In this document: one piece after another, positions 22,970 through 33,339 of the stretch
Position numbering within the stretch: position 1 is the stretch's first letter
Layout of the letters: each line of letters opens with the position of its first letter
From: Crossaster papposus
Taxonomy: Eukaryota; Echinodermata; Asteroidea; Velatida; Solasteridae
Length of the DNA: 64,000 nucleotides
Reading direction: 5' to 3'
Assembly (NCBI GenBank): GCA_037893245.1
Contig: JBAIAA010001135.1
Span: forward strand, 310,001-374,000
The notes under the pieces: model-generated
What the model was told of the DNA's origin: nothing
Seen by the model: only the letters and a program-made list of their open reading frames with translations
Database searches by the model: none
Position numbers and translations under genes: made by a program

Positions 22970-24784
22970 TAAGGTTTTCTTTTCATCTGTAGATTCATCG
23001 AAGACGTCAAGTTTACTTGAAGATGCTGGACAAAGATTCACTTGCAAATTTCCAGCTTTGACAGAAGATGCAGATGATTCAACTGCTGCTGACGGAAAAC
23101 AGCTGGCTGATCGCACAAATGATGCAGGAATGAAGCCTTTGTCTGCAGATTTAACAAATGATGCAGCAACACGGCCTGCAGATTCAACAAATGATGCAGG
23201 AATATAGCTTGCCGACGGTGCTGCAGGAACACAGCTTGTCAACAGTGATGCAGGAACACAGCTTACTGACAGTACTGCAGTAACACAGCCTACTGATGGT
23301 ACATGTACTGCAGAAACACAGCTTGTTGACGCTGATGCAGAAACACAGCTTGCCGACAGTACTGCAGGAACACAGCTTGCTGATGGCGATGGAGGAACAC
23401 AGCTTGCTGATGGCAATGCAGAAATACAGCTTGCCGACGGTGCTACAGGAACACAGCTTACCGACGGTACTGCAGGAACACAGCTTGCTGATGGCGATGC
23501 AGGAACACAGCTTGCCGACGGTACTGCAGGAACACAGCTTGCTGATGGCGATGGAGGAACACAGCTTGCCGACGGTGCTACAGGAACACAGCTTGCTGAT
23601 GGCGATGGAGGAACACAGCTTGCTGATGGCGATGGAGGAACACAGCTTGCTGATGGCGATGGAGGAACACAGCTTGATGATGGCGATGGAGGAACACAGC
23701 TTGCCGACGGTGCTACAGGAACACAGCTTGCCGACGGTGCTACGGGAACACAGCTTGCTGATGGCGATTGAGGAACACAGCTTGCTGACGGTACTGCAGG
23801 AACACAGCTTGCTGATGGCGATGGAGGAACACAGCTTGATGATGGCGATGGAGGAACAAAGCTTGCTGATGGCGATGGAGGAACACAGCTTGCTGACGGT
23901 ACTGCAGGAACACAGCTTGATGATGGCGATGGATGAACACAGCTTGCCGACGGTGCTACAGGAACACAGCTTGCCGACGGTACTGCAGGAACACAGCTTG
24001 CCGACGGCGATGGAGGAACACAGCTTGATGATGGCGATGGAGGAACACAGCTTGCCAACGGTGCTACAGGAACACAGCTTGATGATGGCGATGGAGGAAC
24101 ACAGCTTGCTGATGGCGATGGAGGAACACAGCTTGCTGACGGTACTGCAGGAACACAGCTTGATGATGGCGATGGATGAACACAGCTTGCCGACGGTGCT
24201 ACAGGAACACAGCTTGCCGACGGTGCTACAGGAACACAGCTTGCCGACGGTGCTGCAGGAACACAGCTTGCCGACGGTGCTGCAGGAACACAGCTTGCCG
24301 ACGGTACTGCAGGAACACAGCTTGCCGACGGCGATGGAGGAACACAGCTTGATGATGGCGATGGAGGAACACAGCTTGCCGACGGTGCTACAGGAACACA
24401 GCTTGCTGATGGCGATGGAGGAACACAGCTTGCTGATGGCGATGGAGGAACACAGCTTGATGATGGCGATGGAGGAACACAGCTTGCTGATGGCGATGGA
24501 GGAACACAGCTTGCTGATGGCGATGGAGAAACACAGCTTGCTGATGGCGATGGAGGAACACAGCTTGCTGATGGCGATGGAGGAACACAGCTTGCTGATG
24601 GCGATGGAGGAACACAGCTTGCTGACGGTACTGCAGGAACACAGCTTGATGATGGCGATGGATGAACACAGCTTGCCGACGGTGCTACAGGAACACAGCT
24701 TGATGACGGCGATGGAAGAACACAGCTTGATGATGGTACTGGAGGAACACAACCGCAGTCTTGGTGTACATCCTTCCATTCTTT
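22970..24784 (-). CDS. Minisatellite-coding exon of the SET/recombinase-like gene
   Basis: The acceptor TTGAATTTTAG precedes codons KEWKDVHQDCGC in phase 0, matching the phase-0 donor of the SET exon. The frame then runs through about 58 copies of a nine-residue unit, mainly VPPSPSASC, VPAVPSASC or VPVAPSASC. It exits through degenerate units (VKSADKGFIPASFVRSAS) into LCPASSSKLDVFDESTD. The 3' boundary is unclear. Donor TCAA|GTAAAC (near 23012) would leave in phase 1, fitting the next exon, but gives an intron of only about 47 bp. A 20-bp direct repeat of ACAGATGA context (22967-22994) offers two acceptors. The protein segment should be a long Ser/Pro/Cys-rich low-complexity linker. Confidence 0.6.
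23180..24762. repeat. 27-bp minisatellite inside the coding exon
   Basis: Units alternate among three forms differing in the middle (GCTGATGGCGATGGAGGAAC, GCCGACGGTGCTACAGGAAC and GCCGACGGTACTGCAGGAAC tails after ACAGCTT). The copy number is about 58. All units are multiples of three, so every frame on both strands is nearly stop-free. Confidence 0.97.
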
Positions 24785-25142
24785 CTAAAATTCAAGAATA
24801 AATGTCAAATGTCAAGTTAAACCTACGAGAATGTCATTTCTGAACATGCTGTTCAGTGGCTGATGACAGGCACAACACATAGGTTATAATAAATAGCAGC
24901 AAACATTTGTAAGGGTCAGGTGAAACAATTGTGTTGAAATGACAAGGAATTACCCATTTGCTTTCATTTCAAATGACCTGAACTCTCCCTATTAATAGGT
25001 AATTAATAAAAAGCATGTTTGCATTATGGACAGTAACTAAAACCACCTGAATCCAGGACGCTACATATTTTGAATTGTAAGTTTAATGTACGCAATGTAT
25101 GTACCAGTAAGTAATATTCCAACAATACCAATTGGTCCTTAC

Positions 25143-25338
25143 CTGTCTCCAGGGCAAGTCATCTGTTCCATAGTCATGTCGAAGTTCTGTGTTTAACTGA
25201 ATATCCTCTAGTGCAAACAAGCAAAGGTGGGGTCTTTGGGATGTTTGGAACACCATTTTTTTCACTTTGCAGTTTGGATGACTGCAGTCATCATTGATCC
25301 ACCTTGCCAGACAGGAATCCTCACTTGATGCATCAATC
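25143..25338 (-). CDS. SET-domain exon, C-terminal half
   Basis: Acceptor ATTTGTAG and donor CAG|GTAAGG bound 196 bp, phase 2 in and phase 0 out. The frame encodes IDASSEDSCLARWINDD, HPNCKVKKM, PHLCLFALEDI and ELRHDYGTDDLPWRQ. This aligns with the SET-domain C-terminal half of KMT5A-type lysine methyltransferases: D-A-(S/T)...R.(I/W)ND....NC+.K, then HL.L.A..DI..G-E-L.+DYG. The usual N-H-S near the cofactor site is N-D-D here, and Tyr of the DYG block is kept. The likely role is histone or protein lysine methylation, if active. The exon continues in phase into the KEWKDV exon to its left. Confidence 0.85.
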
Positions 25339-25894
25339 CTACAAATGCATTTCAAACAAAAACATGCCTTTTTTATTTATTTTTTCTTTTTACGAATTTT
25401 GAACTGATAAATTTGCTGGTTTGCATTGGCAGGCCTTTCTACAGTTTTTAAAAGTAATTTGTTTTGGTCATTGCTCAAATTGTCATTGCTAAATATTTAT
25501 ATTATGACAAAACCAACCTATTTGTGCTAATTTATGTCATTGACAGGCATGCAGTACCGTTGCATTACAGCAGGGCCATCCTTTACCAGCAAGAATTATG
25601 TAAATGGATACATGTGACCTACAAGCTATATAATTTAGAAATACAATAGAAAAATAGGGTGCCAACTTTTAATAATTAAAAAAAACCAAGTGCAAGACTG
25701 TCCAAACGTCAGAACAGAGTGACCAAAACACACTGGGACATGCAAGCACAATTGCACTAGTCAACACAGAAAATATTACCCAGTCCCCCATGAAATGAAC
25801 TAATCTGTGCAAATGATTACAGAACAAGGACCCATTTTTTCAGGTATTATAATTTCAGGCAAAATTTGATAATTTAATTTTTAATTATACTGAC

Positions 25895-26042
25895 CTGTAC
25901 GTACTCCACACCATTGTGGCAAAAATGATACATGTACGTCATGTTATCACCTCCATCTTCAGATTTGCTGAGATTTCCGGATCCTCTGTACTCCAGGAGA
26001 AAACTCTCTTCTTGAAGAACTTTGTTGTGAAAAGCCCATTGC
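25895..26042 (-). CDS. SET-domain exon, N-terminal half, with two compensating frame shifts
   Basis: Acceptor TGTCGTGTTAG and donor ACAG|GTCAGT bound 148 bp. Phase 1 in and phase 2 out fit both neighbours. In that frame the 5' end reads GNGLFTTKFFKK (compare GRGVIATKQFSR in KMT5A) and the 3' end reads STYR before IDAS (compare KTYCVDAT). The middle, ESFLLEYRGSG then NMTYMYHFCHNG, is unmistakably SET sequence but lies in another frame. Two opposite one-base shifts therefore sit inside this exon. The gene may be drifting, or the assembly may hold two local errors. Confidence 0.7.
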
Positions 26043-26360
26043 CTAACACGACATATAAATACAATTACTGTTATGTACAAACACCAAGCAAATTGCCAAA
26101 AACAAATCTTCATATTTGTGCCTTTTAAGCTACCCGGTACACCATACATGTAAATGACTACATGTATTAAGAGTTTGTCTGCGTATCTTTCTGTTCTGTG
26201 TTTTTTTGCATTTAGGAAAGATTATGCTACATGTAGGATTGAGCCACCAGGCCCTTCTACCGTACACGTACATGTATATATTGTAACTTTCATCGATTAA
26301 AAAAAAAGTAACAAAAAGCACAAGGGTAACTGACTAAGTAAATTAATGTTGGTTTCTTAC

Positions 26361-26478
26361 CAATGCAATTGTTAATTAATTGTATTTTGAAGCCTTCCTG
26401 GTCAAGACCAAGACCACACCACTTCTCAGACTCTTGGGATGGTGAAATTCGTCTCGTTCGGGTCTGCATCGTAGCCAT
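26361..26478 (-). CDS. First coding exon of the SET/recombinase-like gene
   Basis: The start ATG at 26478 has good context (AAAATGG). The exon encodes MATMQTRTRRISPSQESEK, then WCGLGLDQEGFKIQLINNCI and ends in phase 1 at donor CATTG|GTAAGA. EGFKIQLI aligns with the strand that opens SET domains of KMT5A type (EGMKIDLI), so the protein begins almost directly with SET. A second ATG three codons in is possible. The region upstream (26479-26880) is AT-rich with no clear TATA or CpG island and presumably holds the promoter. Confidence 0.72.
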
Positions 26479-26880
26479 TTTCTGTCAGTGCAACATAAAC
26501 ATAATAACCATTTATTAATGTTGTCACTTTAAAAGGTAGGGTACACCATTGGTAATTGCTTAAATTATCATGAATGAGTGGATTTGGGGGGTTGTATTTA
26601 ATTTTATTCACCTGTTCAAAGTTTTACAATAATGACTGCCGAGCAAGAAAAACAGCAATTATTTTTAACCGGTGTCTTGGGCAGTTGTTCTTGTTGTTGT
26701 TTTTGCGGCGATCGTGAATGTTGGTTATACAATTAAATTGTTTGGAACACTTTACAGGATATCTATCGTAATCATTTTGCTGAATGCCTATTAAGATATT
26801 TTTTAATAATTCGGAAAAAGAGTATAGTCAGTATACCCAACAAAAAAGAAGCCTTTTGAAAATATAAGGACTGGCCGGTG

Positions 26881-27677
26881 CACATGTAAATGTTAGAATG
26901 TGTATTGTACATGAACTATGCAATAGAGGACATGTACAGTAAGCCCTATTTATTAACAATTTAAAGTATTTAAAATGTTAGAATGTGTATCGTACATAAA
27001 CTATGCAATAGAGGACGTACAGTAAGCCATATTTATTACCAATTTGGAGTATTTGAAATGTTACAATGTGTATTGTACATGTACATGAACTATGCAATAG
27101 AGGACATGTACAGTAAGCCCTATTTATTAACAATTGAGTATTTAAAATGTTAGAATGTGTATTGTACATGAACTATGCAATAGAGGACATGTACAGTAAG
27201 CCCTATTTATTAACAATTTGGAGTATTTAAAATGTTAGAATGTGTATTGTACATGAACTATGCAAAAGAGGACATGTACAGTAAGCCCTATTTAATAACA
27301 ATTTGGAGTATTTAAAATGTTAGAATGTGTATTGTACGTATTTAAAATGTTATAATGTGCATTGTACATGAACTATGCAATAGAGGACATGTACAGTACA
27401 AGCCCTATTTAATAACACATTGGAGTATTTAAAATGTTAGAATGTGTATTGTACGTATTTAAAAGGTTAGAATGTGTATTGTACACGAACTATACAATAG
27501 AGGACATGTACAGTAAGCCCTATTTATTAACAATTTGGAGTATTTAAAATGTTAGAATGTGTATTGTAAATGAACTATGCAAAAAAGGACATACACAGTA
27601 AGCCATATTTATTACCAATTTGGAGTATTTGAAATGTTACAATGTGTTTTGTACATGAACTATGCAATAGGACATGT
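26881..27677. repeat. 85-bp satellite, block 1
   Basis: Tandem units of about 85 bp contain GAACTATGCAATAGAGGACA, GTACAGTAAGCCCTATTTAT and TTTAAAATGTTAGAATGTG. Units vary by internal deletions and partial duplications (for example GTATTTAAAATGTTAGAATG repeated). The block is interrupted at 27677 by a LINE. Confidence 0.95.
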
Positions 27678-28463
27678 CTCTTGTTTGGATCACGCCAACA
27701 ATTAAAAAAGGTGTCTGTGCCATTTATTACAATCGGTGATGCACAGATAGCCCCATCATTGCAGGCCCGGAACTTGGGGGTTATATTTGATTCGGCAATG
27801 ACATTTAAACCTCACGTCGCTAACACTGTCCGTTTGGCATCATTCCAAATTAGAAACATTGGTCGTATTCGCAAGTATTTGAATAGAAGTGTTACCGAGC
27901 ACATTATCCATGCATTTGTGACTTCACGACTAGACAACGGCAATTCACTACTCTACGGACTCCCTCAGAATCAAATATACCGTCTTCAACGTCTTCAGAA
28001 TACTGCTGCCCGCATCATCACCTTATCTAGGAGGAACTGTCACATAACCCCCATTTTGAAGGAACTACACTGGCTTCCTGTCTCCCAAAGGATTGTTTTC
28101 AAACTCATGCTTCTGGTCCACAAAGCTCTCAACAAGGCTCCCTACTACATTAAGGAACTACTACATGAATATTCTCCAGCAAGAACTCTTAGATCAAGTA
28201 ACCAGCAACTTCTCAAGGAACCAATTGCTAAACGAACATGGGGCGCCATATCTTTTTCTGTTGCAGCTCCTCGACTTTGGAATTCATTGCCACTTGAACT
28301 CAGATCATGCCATTGTACAACTAGGTTCTAATCGCTTCTTAAGACTTACTTGATGTCGCAAATTTTCAAGGATTAATTTACTTGTTGTTGTCTACAGCGC
28401 CTTGAGCACCCTGCAGGGTGGATATGTGCGCTTTACAAATCTCATTATTATTATTATTATTAT
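27678..28463 (+). mobile_element. 5'-truncated LINE (CR1/L2-like), 3' end only
   Basis: An open frame of about 215 codons encodes the end of a LINE reverse transcriptase: LGVIFDSAMTFKPHV, VTSRLDNGNSLLYGLPQ, ILKELHWLPVSQRIVFKL and SVAAPRLWNSLPLELR. The 3' end reads GCGCCTTGAGC, then GTGCGCTTTACAAAT and (ATT)n, the tail type of CR1/L2-group LINEs. The YADD catalytic core is absent, so the copy is dead on arrival. It splits an 85-bp satellite unit between GACATGT and TGTACAG. Confidence 0.88.
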
Positions 28464-28856
28464 TGTACAGTAAGCCCTATTTATTAACAATTTGGAGTAT
28501 TTAAAATGTTAGAATGTGTATTGTACATGAACTATGCAATAGAGGACATGTACAGTAAGCCCTATTTATTAACAATTTGGAGTATTTAAAATATTATAAT
28601 GTGTATTGTACATGAACTATGCAATAGAGGACATGTACAGTAAGCCCTATTTATTAACAATTTAGAGTATTTAAAATGTTAGAATGTGTATTGTACATGA
28701 ACTATGCAAAAGAGAACATGTACAGTAAGCCCTATTTAATAACAATTTGGAGTATTTAAAATGTTAGAATGTGTATTGTACGTATTTAAAATGTTAGAAT
28801 GTGTATTGTACATGAACTATGCAATAGAGGACATGTACAGTACAAGCCCTATTTAA
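28464..28856. repeat. 85-bp satellite, block 2
   Basis: Resumes in register after the LINE with about 4.5 units and is then cut by a TTAA-flanked element. Confidence 0.93.
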
Positions 28857-29228
28857 AGAGCACCTCTAACAATTTTGTAGTTTGGGTATTTGGTTCATTT
28901 TATGACAGAGTATATACCAATCTTACCGTTAGTATATAATTTTATTCCATGGGGTTTACTTTAGTGTATCAAAAACAAAGTTCAATTCGGTGTTCCCAAC
29001 ACGATTCTGCTCCATTTTTGCGAAAACGACAGCCATGTTTAATGTATGCAAATGAGATTAACATGACCCCGAAACGTCATCGTGTTATTCAGCTAGTATG
29101 TGATCGCAAGGCCATGCATGCCACCGCCACACCGTGCGTGTACCGCGTGCGATTGTGTTGCTTGCGGCCTCCTTTTCTCAATGTTTTTCTCGACATTAGT
29201 TCGTATTTTGTTAGATTTTTTCGAAATG

Positions 29229-29360
29229 CTGAAGTCCTGTGTGGTAGGTAAATGTTTGAGGAATTGTCTTAAAAACCCTGAAGAAAATTTTCTGAGGTTT
29301 CCAAAGGAGAATGTTCAGACACGAAAAGAGTGGGTCCGATTTGTAAACCATGCACGTACA
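29229..29360 (+). pseudogene. THAP zinc-finger exon of a Kolobok-like transposase
   Basis: From the ATG at 29229 the frame reads MLKSCVVGKCLRNC, FLRFPKENVQTRKEWVRFV and NHAR. This is the first half of a THAP domain (C-x4-C ... F-R-F-P ... R-x-x-W) with an unusual extra Cys. The second metal pair (C-x2-H) and the AVPTIF-type end are not found in the following sequence, so the domain is partial or continues after a missing exon. THAP domains bind transposon ends. Confidence 0.7.
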
Positions 29361-29502
29361 TGTACACAAGGTCGGATTTTTAGGTTGTCCAAGTGGTCGC
29401 TTCTCTGCAGTGGTTCATGTTTTTTCAACACTTTTGCAATGACTTGTATTCACTGAGATAACTATTAAAGTGGCATCATGATACAATGTATATTCATCTA
29501 AA

Positions 29503-29814
29503 TTATGTATTACCAGTTTGTGTGTAAAAACCGATCCTGGTTGCCTTTCTGTTCAGCGAGATTTTCCCCACCACGCGCCCCGTCGTCAACGGGGGCCTCG
29601 GGTTCGAAGCGGTTGCGCACCGCGAACGATCGCGATCGGTGCCAGGCTCCTTTACTAGAATAGTGATACATCGTCGCGATCGGACTATGGACCTGGAGGG
29701 GAAAAAACCTCCAGTTCTCCTTGCCGAGTCCAGTGCATTGCCTTGGGAATCTTCGTCATTGAATTCTTCCGAATACTCGCTCAAATCTTCCCAGGAATTG
29801 TATGATTCTGCCAT
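29503..29814 (-). CDS. Unrecognised reading frame in the Kolobok-like element
   Basis: A 103-codon minus-strand frame begins MAESYNSWEDLSEYSEEF with an acidic Ser-rich start and ends with a basic stretch (RPPLTTGRVVGKISLNRKA). The THAP exon is divergent from it. The acidic start resembles first exons of transposon-encoded proteins, but I cannot name it. It may be chance. Confidence 0.25.
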   Translation of the reverse strand: MAESYNSWEDLSEYSEEFNDEDSQGNALDSARRTGGFFPSRSIVRSRRCITILVKEPGTDRDRSRCATASNPRPPLTTGRVVGKISLNRKATRIGFYTQTGNT

Positions 29815-30443
29815 AAGTATATTCCGACGCTAACATCAATAATGTGTTGTAACCAGGCGGACGATCGTGCGTGGGGCCCGGCCCGGCCGGTAGCAGCAAC
29901 ACGCATGCGATTCGTTTTGTGGTTTGCACGTGGTGGGTACACGATGCGTTGGTGACATGGGCAAATACGCACGTTGTAGAGTATAACAAAGCTCGTGTTC
30001 GACTTTCATTCAAAGTGAAAGGAAGGCTTTTGTACCTACAAATCCTCGGTGAGAATTATAAATTCGTGAGTACCAAGACAAAGTTGTTTTCTTACTGTTC
30101 CCTGGCTTGTATTCTTGAGTGAATTGGCCTCCCCGTGCACGTCAAAGAATGGAAAGTTGTGTGCAGCTAGGGCCGGGCAACGTACAACATGCGTGTGTTG
30201 TGCGTGCATGTGCATTTGGGTTTCTCCTCAATTTCTTTGTTTTCCCCTCAATGACGCGGGTAAACAAAAGCGTGACCTTTACGTTTTTAAGAATTCGCGT
30301 CTTGGCATGAACCGAAAAAACGTTCTTTTAGACTATTTTTAGGCGGGCTATAAATCCCATTGATATTGCATTCGGTTGGGATACTTCCATATTTATTTCA
30401 AAATGTAAAATCATAGAAAACTTGTTTTACTTAGAGGTGCTCT

Positions 30444-30806
30444 TTAATAACACATTGGAGTATTTAAAATGTTAGAATGTGTATTGTACGTATTTAAAAG
30501 GTTAGAATGTGTATTGTACATGTATGAACTATACAATAGAGGACATGTACAGTAAGCCCTATTTATTAACAATTTGGAGTATTTAAAATGTTAGAATGTG
30601 TATTGTAAATGAACTATGCAATAAAGGACATACACAGTAAGCCATACTTATTACCAATTTGGAGTATTTGAAATGTTACAATGTGTATTGTACATGAACT
30701 ATGCAATAGGACATGTACAGTAAGCCCTATTTATTAACAATTTGGAGTATTTAAAATGTTAGAATGCGTATTGTACATGAACTATGCAGAGGACATGTAC
30801 AGTAAG
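30444..30806. repeat. 85-bp satellite, block 3
   Basis: About four units between the Kolobok-like element and the BEL/Pao element, in register with block 2. It ends GTACAGTAAG, whose last five bases are duplicated at 38830-38834. Confidence 0.93.
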
Positions 30807-33077
30807 TGTAATGGATGACACTTAAAAGCTCTTTATCTTTGAACTTTGACTTTAATCTTGAATCACGGTTTAATCTACATAAATAAAACAAACAATGACA
30901 AATTACATCAACACTTCAGAACAAGTGGTGTAGCAACTTGCATGTGTCAGTCACATAAAGCATAGTACATGTGGGTCATTCCATCTAATCAGGTTGGGAC
31001 ACAGAGTGTGACATTACTGACATATGAGTGAAAATTTCAAATTGCTTGCAAGATTACTATTTTATCATTATGGTATCATATACTTATGTACATTCAACAT
31101 ATACTATTTTTATTACCATATAATTAATCATTTTTTTCATAATGGCACCGTAAGGTAGTAATGTCAATAATTTTGTGCAGACGTAACATGAACACCAATT
31201 TGAGATTAGATGTTTAATAATCAGCTTGGATCACATTGTATATTGCCATATCTTAGTCAAAATGATAGAAACCATTAAGTTTTTTGCAAATAAGTAAACT
31301 TTCTTATATATGAATTCTACAAAGGGTTGAAAATCACAACAACAAAATCGTAGCAAATTACTTTTCTCATCGTGTAATTAAAACAAGAAAACTTATGTAA
31401 AACTTGAATTAACAAAAATACTGTGCTATAAGTAGCATTATATTAGTTTAGTTTATAGACTTGGATAGTATAAATTTAATTTTAGTAGCTATGTTGTACA
31501 ATTTGTCTTAAATCTTGGGAATTGCATCTTAAAATGGTGTGTTGCAGACGTAACATGGACACCGTGCCCATGTTACATCATGTGTCAAATATTGAGAACA
31601 ATCACCTATGTTATCACGAAAGCAATGAATTACATGGCTCTAAACTTAGGTGGTCAGTTGTTTGATATGATTATGCATAAAACAGGTAACTAAAACCTAA
31701 TACAAGAAAATGCCAAACAAAAGTAGCATATTTTACAGTGCAGACGTAACATGGACACGGTGTATAATTATTAAATCACTCATAAATGTTATGCATATTG
31801 TTAAAACAAAAATCTTTTCATATTTAAATATCTGAGCATGTCACCATATTCTATTTTTATTGTTTATAAGTTGGTAAATGTTTCATATTGTGTTCAATTG
31901 CAACATTTGTTACCAAACCACAGTGCAGACGTAACATGGACACCACAAATCTAAAATGGAATAATTCACACATGAATGAAATGCAAGTCTAGTTTGTGTA
32001 TTTTGTGTATCTGTTGTGTCCAGTTATTTGGTACAACGTTAGTTCCACACATCCTATTGAGCTTATTTACCAGTTATAGAAACAATTAGTTTTAAATTGT
32101 TCAGACGTAACATGGACACCGTACCCCAAAATGATCTGATTTCTCGTCATATTTGAAAAATTGAAACTATTTTCCAACTTTATGAATAATTTTCTCATAA
32201 ATCAAGTCAGATGTGATGAATTTAAGTCATTTTAGACTTGCTTTGAAGCAAAGGGAAAATACTACACCCCCAAACAAAATGTTACAAAAGTGGACACCTT
32301 GTGTTACGTCTACACTACTCATTTTTGGTGAGCTCTAACAAAATAAATGACGTAAACAAGAAAGATATGACTTACAATTACTATTTCTCATGTTCTTTTA
32401 TGCTACTTTATTAGCAAAGGGGTGTTAAATTATGTATTTATTAATGTGCAAGTTGCATACTTAAAACTACTCAATTTTTGTCACACATGTTACGTCCAAA
32501 CTAGCCTTGCACGCCACCATGTTTTATGAAATATCTAAAAAATAAAATAACTAATGTCACCAAATTTGGTATCATTCAAAAGGTCTTTTTGTAACTCTCT
32601 AGTTTCAACCATCATTGACAAGAAAAATAGTTCATTCTTCACAAGAAAACTAAATCTTATAGGTGAAATGGCAAAATATGCACGTGTCCCAACCTGCTAG
32701 AATGACCCACGTACACATTGTGTATTCAATGTTTGAGTTTCATGTACCTACATAAACATGCACCAGCCTGTGTACATTATTTCTTGCCTGTTTTTACACA
32801 ATATGTCCCACAAATTAACTAGATAAGAATGTCCACAAATGTCTTGCAATCATAAAGGATTTGAGTTTACAAACTTACGACTTTGGGCTGTCCTAAAGAA
32901 ACCAAAATGTTCCCGACAAGCATGCGACGCTGACGTAAAAGAATTGATCTTAACATGTCCTTGTTTTCGTGACCAACGGTGATACACAACAGCGCCCTCT
33001 TTTGATACAAAAATACAAGTTAAGGAAAGTTGACCAAATTAGCATAATATTTAAAAACAAAGCATTTTGACCTTACA
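30807..33077 (-). repeat. BEL/Pao 3' LTR, carrying nested element N1
   Basis: Without the nested 1,740-bp element the repeat is about 531 bp. It runs from TGTAATGGATGACAC to TTTTGACCTTACA, with TG...CA ends. Confidence 0.8.
30971..32710. mobile_element. N1: non-coding inverted-end element with a spaced motif array
   Basis: The ends are imperfect inverted repeats: 30971-31002 starts GTGGGTCATT and ends CAGGTTGGGACAC, and 32684-32710 is its complement with a 5-bp shorter middle. No reading frame of note lies inside. The motif GCAGACGTAACATGGACACC or close variants recur with GACGTAAC cores at 31180, 31547, 31743, 31928 and 32104 on plus, and 32303 and 32489 on minus, with a degenerate site near 31347. 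A target duplication could not be defined with certainty. I do not recognise the family. Confidence 0.75.
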
Positions 33078-33339
33078 TCCCGACCCCTTAAATGTCGTGT
33101 CCAATCTAAAAATGACATTTACCCATTCATTACAAATTTTCGGAAAAAAATGCAGGCGTACCTTTAAGTTTGTTACCACTGTTTTGGGGGGGTTCTCCAT
33201 TATACACAATAAACACTATACACATACACCCAAAGTAATAACTTCTGAATGTAATCATATAAATCAATATACATGTAAATCAGATATGTACTTGAGGTTT
33301 GAAATTACTGATAAACAAGAACAAACAACTATCTAGCTA

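Larger units (their letters stand above)
28857..30443 (+). mobile_element. Kolobok-like DNA element with a THAP-domain exon
   Basis: TTAA at 28853-28856 and 30444-30447 flanks 1,587 bp with 13-bp inverted ends (AGAGCACCTCTAA / TTAGAGGTGCTCT). Removing it with one TTAA restores the satellite (CCTATTTAATAAC). TTAA duplication, purine-first ends and an internal THAP domain together point to Kolobok, whose transposases begin with THAP. The catalytic part is missing, so it is non-autonomous. Confidence 0.8.

Noticed and set aside
23296-24801. 501-codon plus-strand frame (MAMEEHSLL repeats)
   Set aside because: It is an antisense shadow of the 27-bp minisatellite. The minus-strand frame is supported by splice phases and flanking unique sequence.
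30971-32710. CRISPR-like reading of the evenly spaced N1 motif
   Set aside because: Repeats of about 20 bp with spacers of about 165 bp that switch strand within inverted transposon ends do not match any CRISPR layout.
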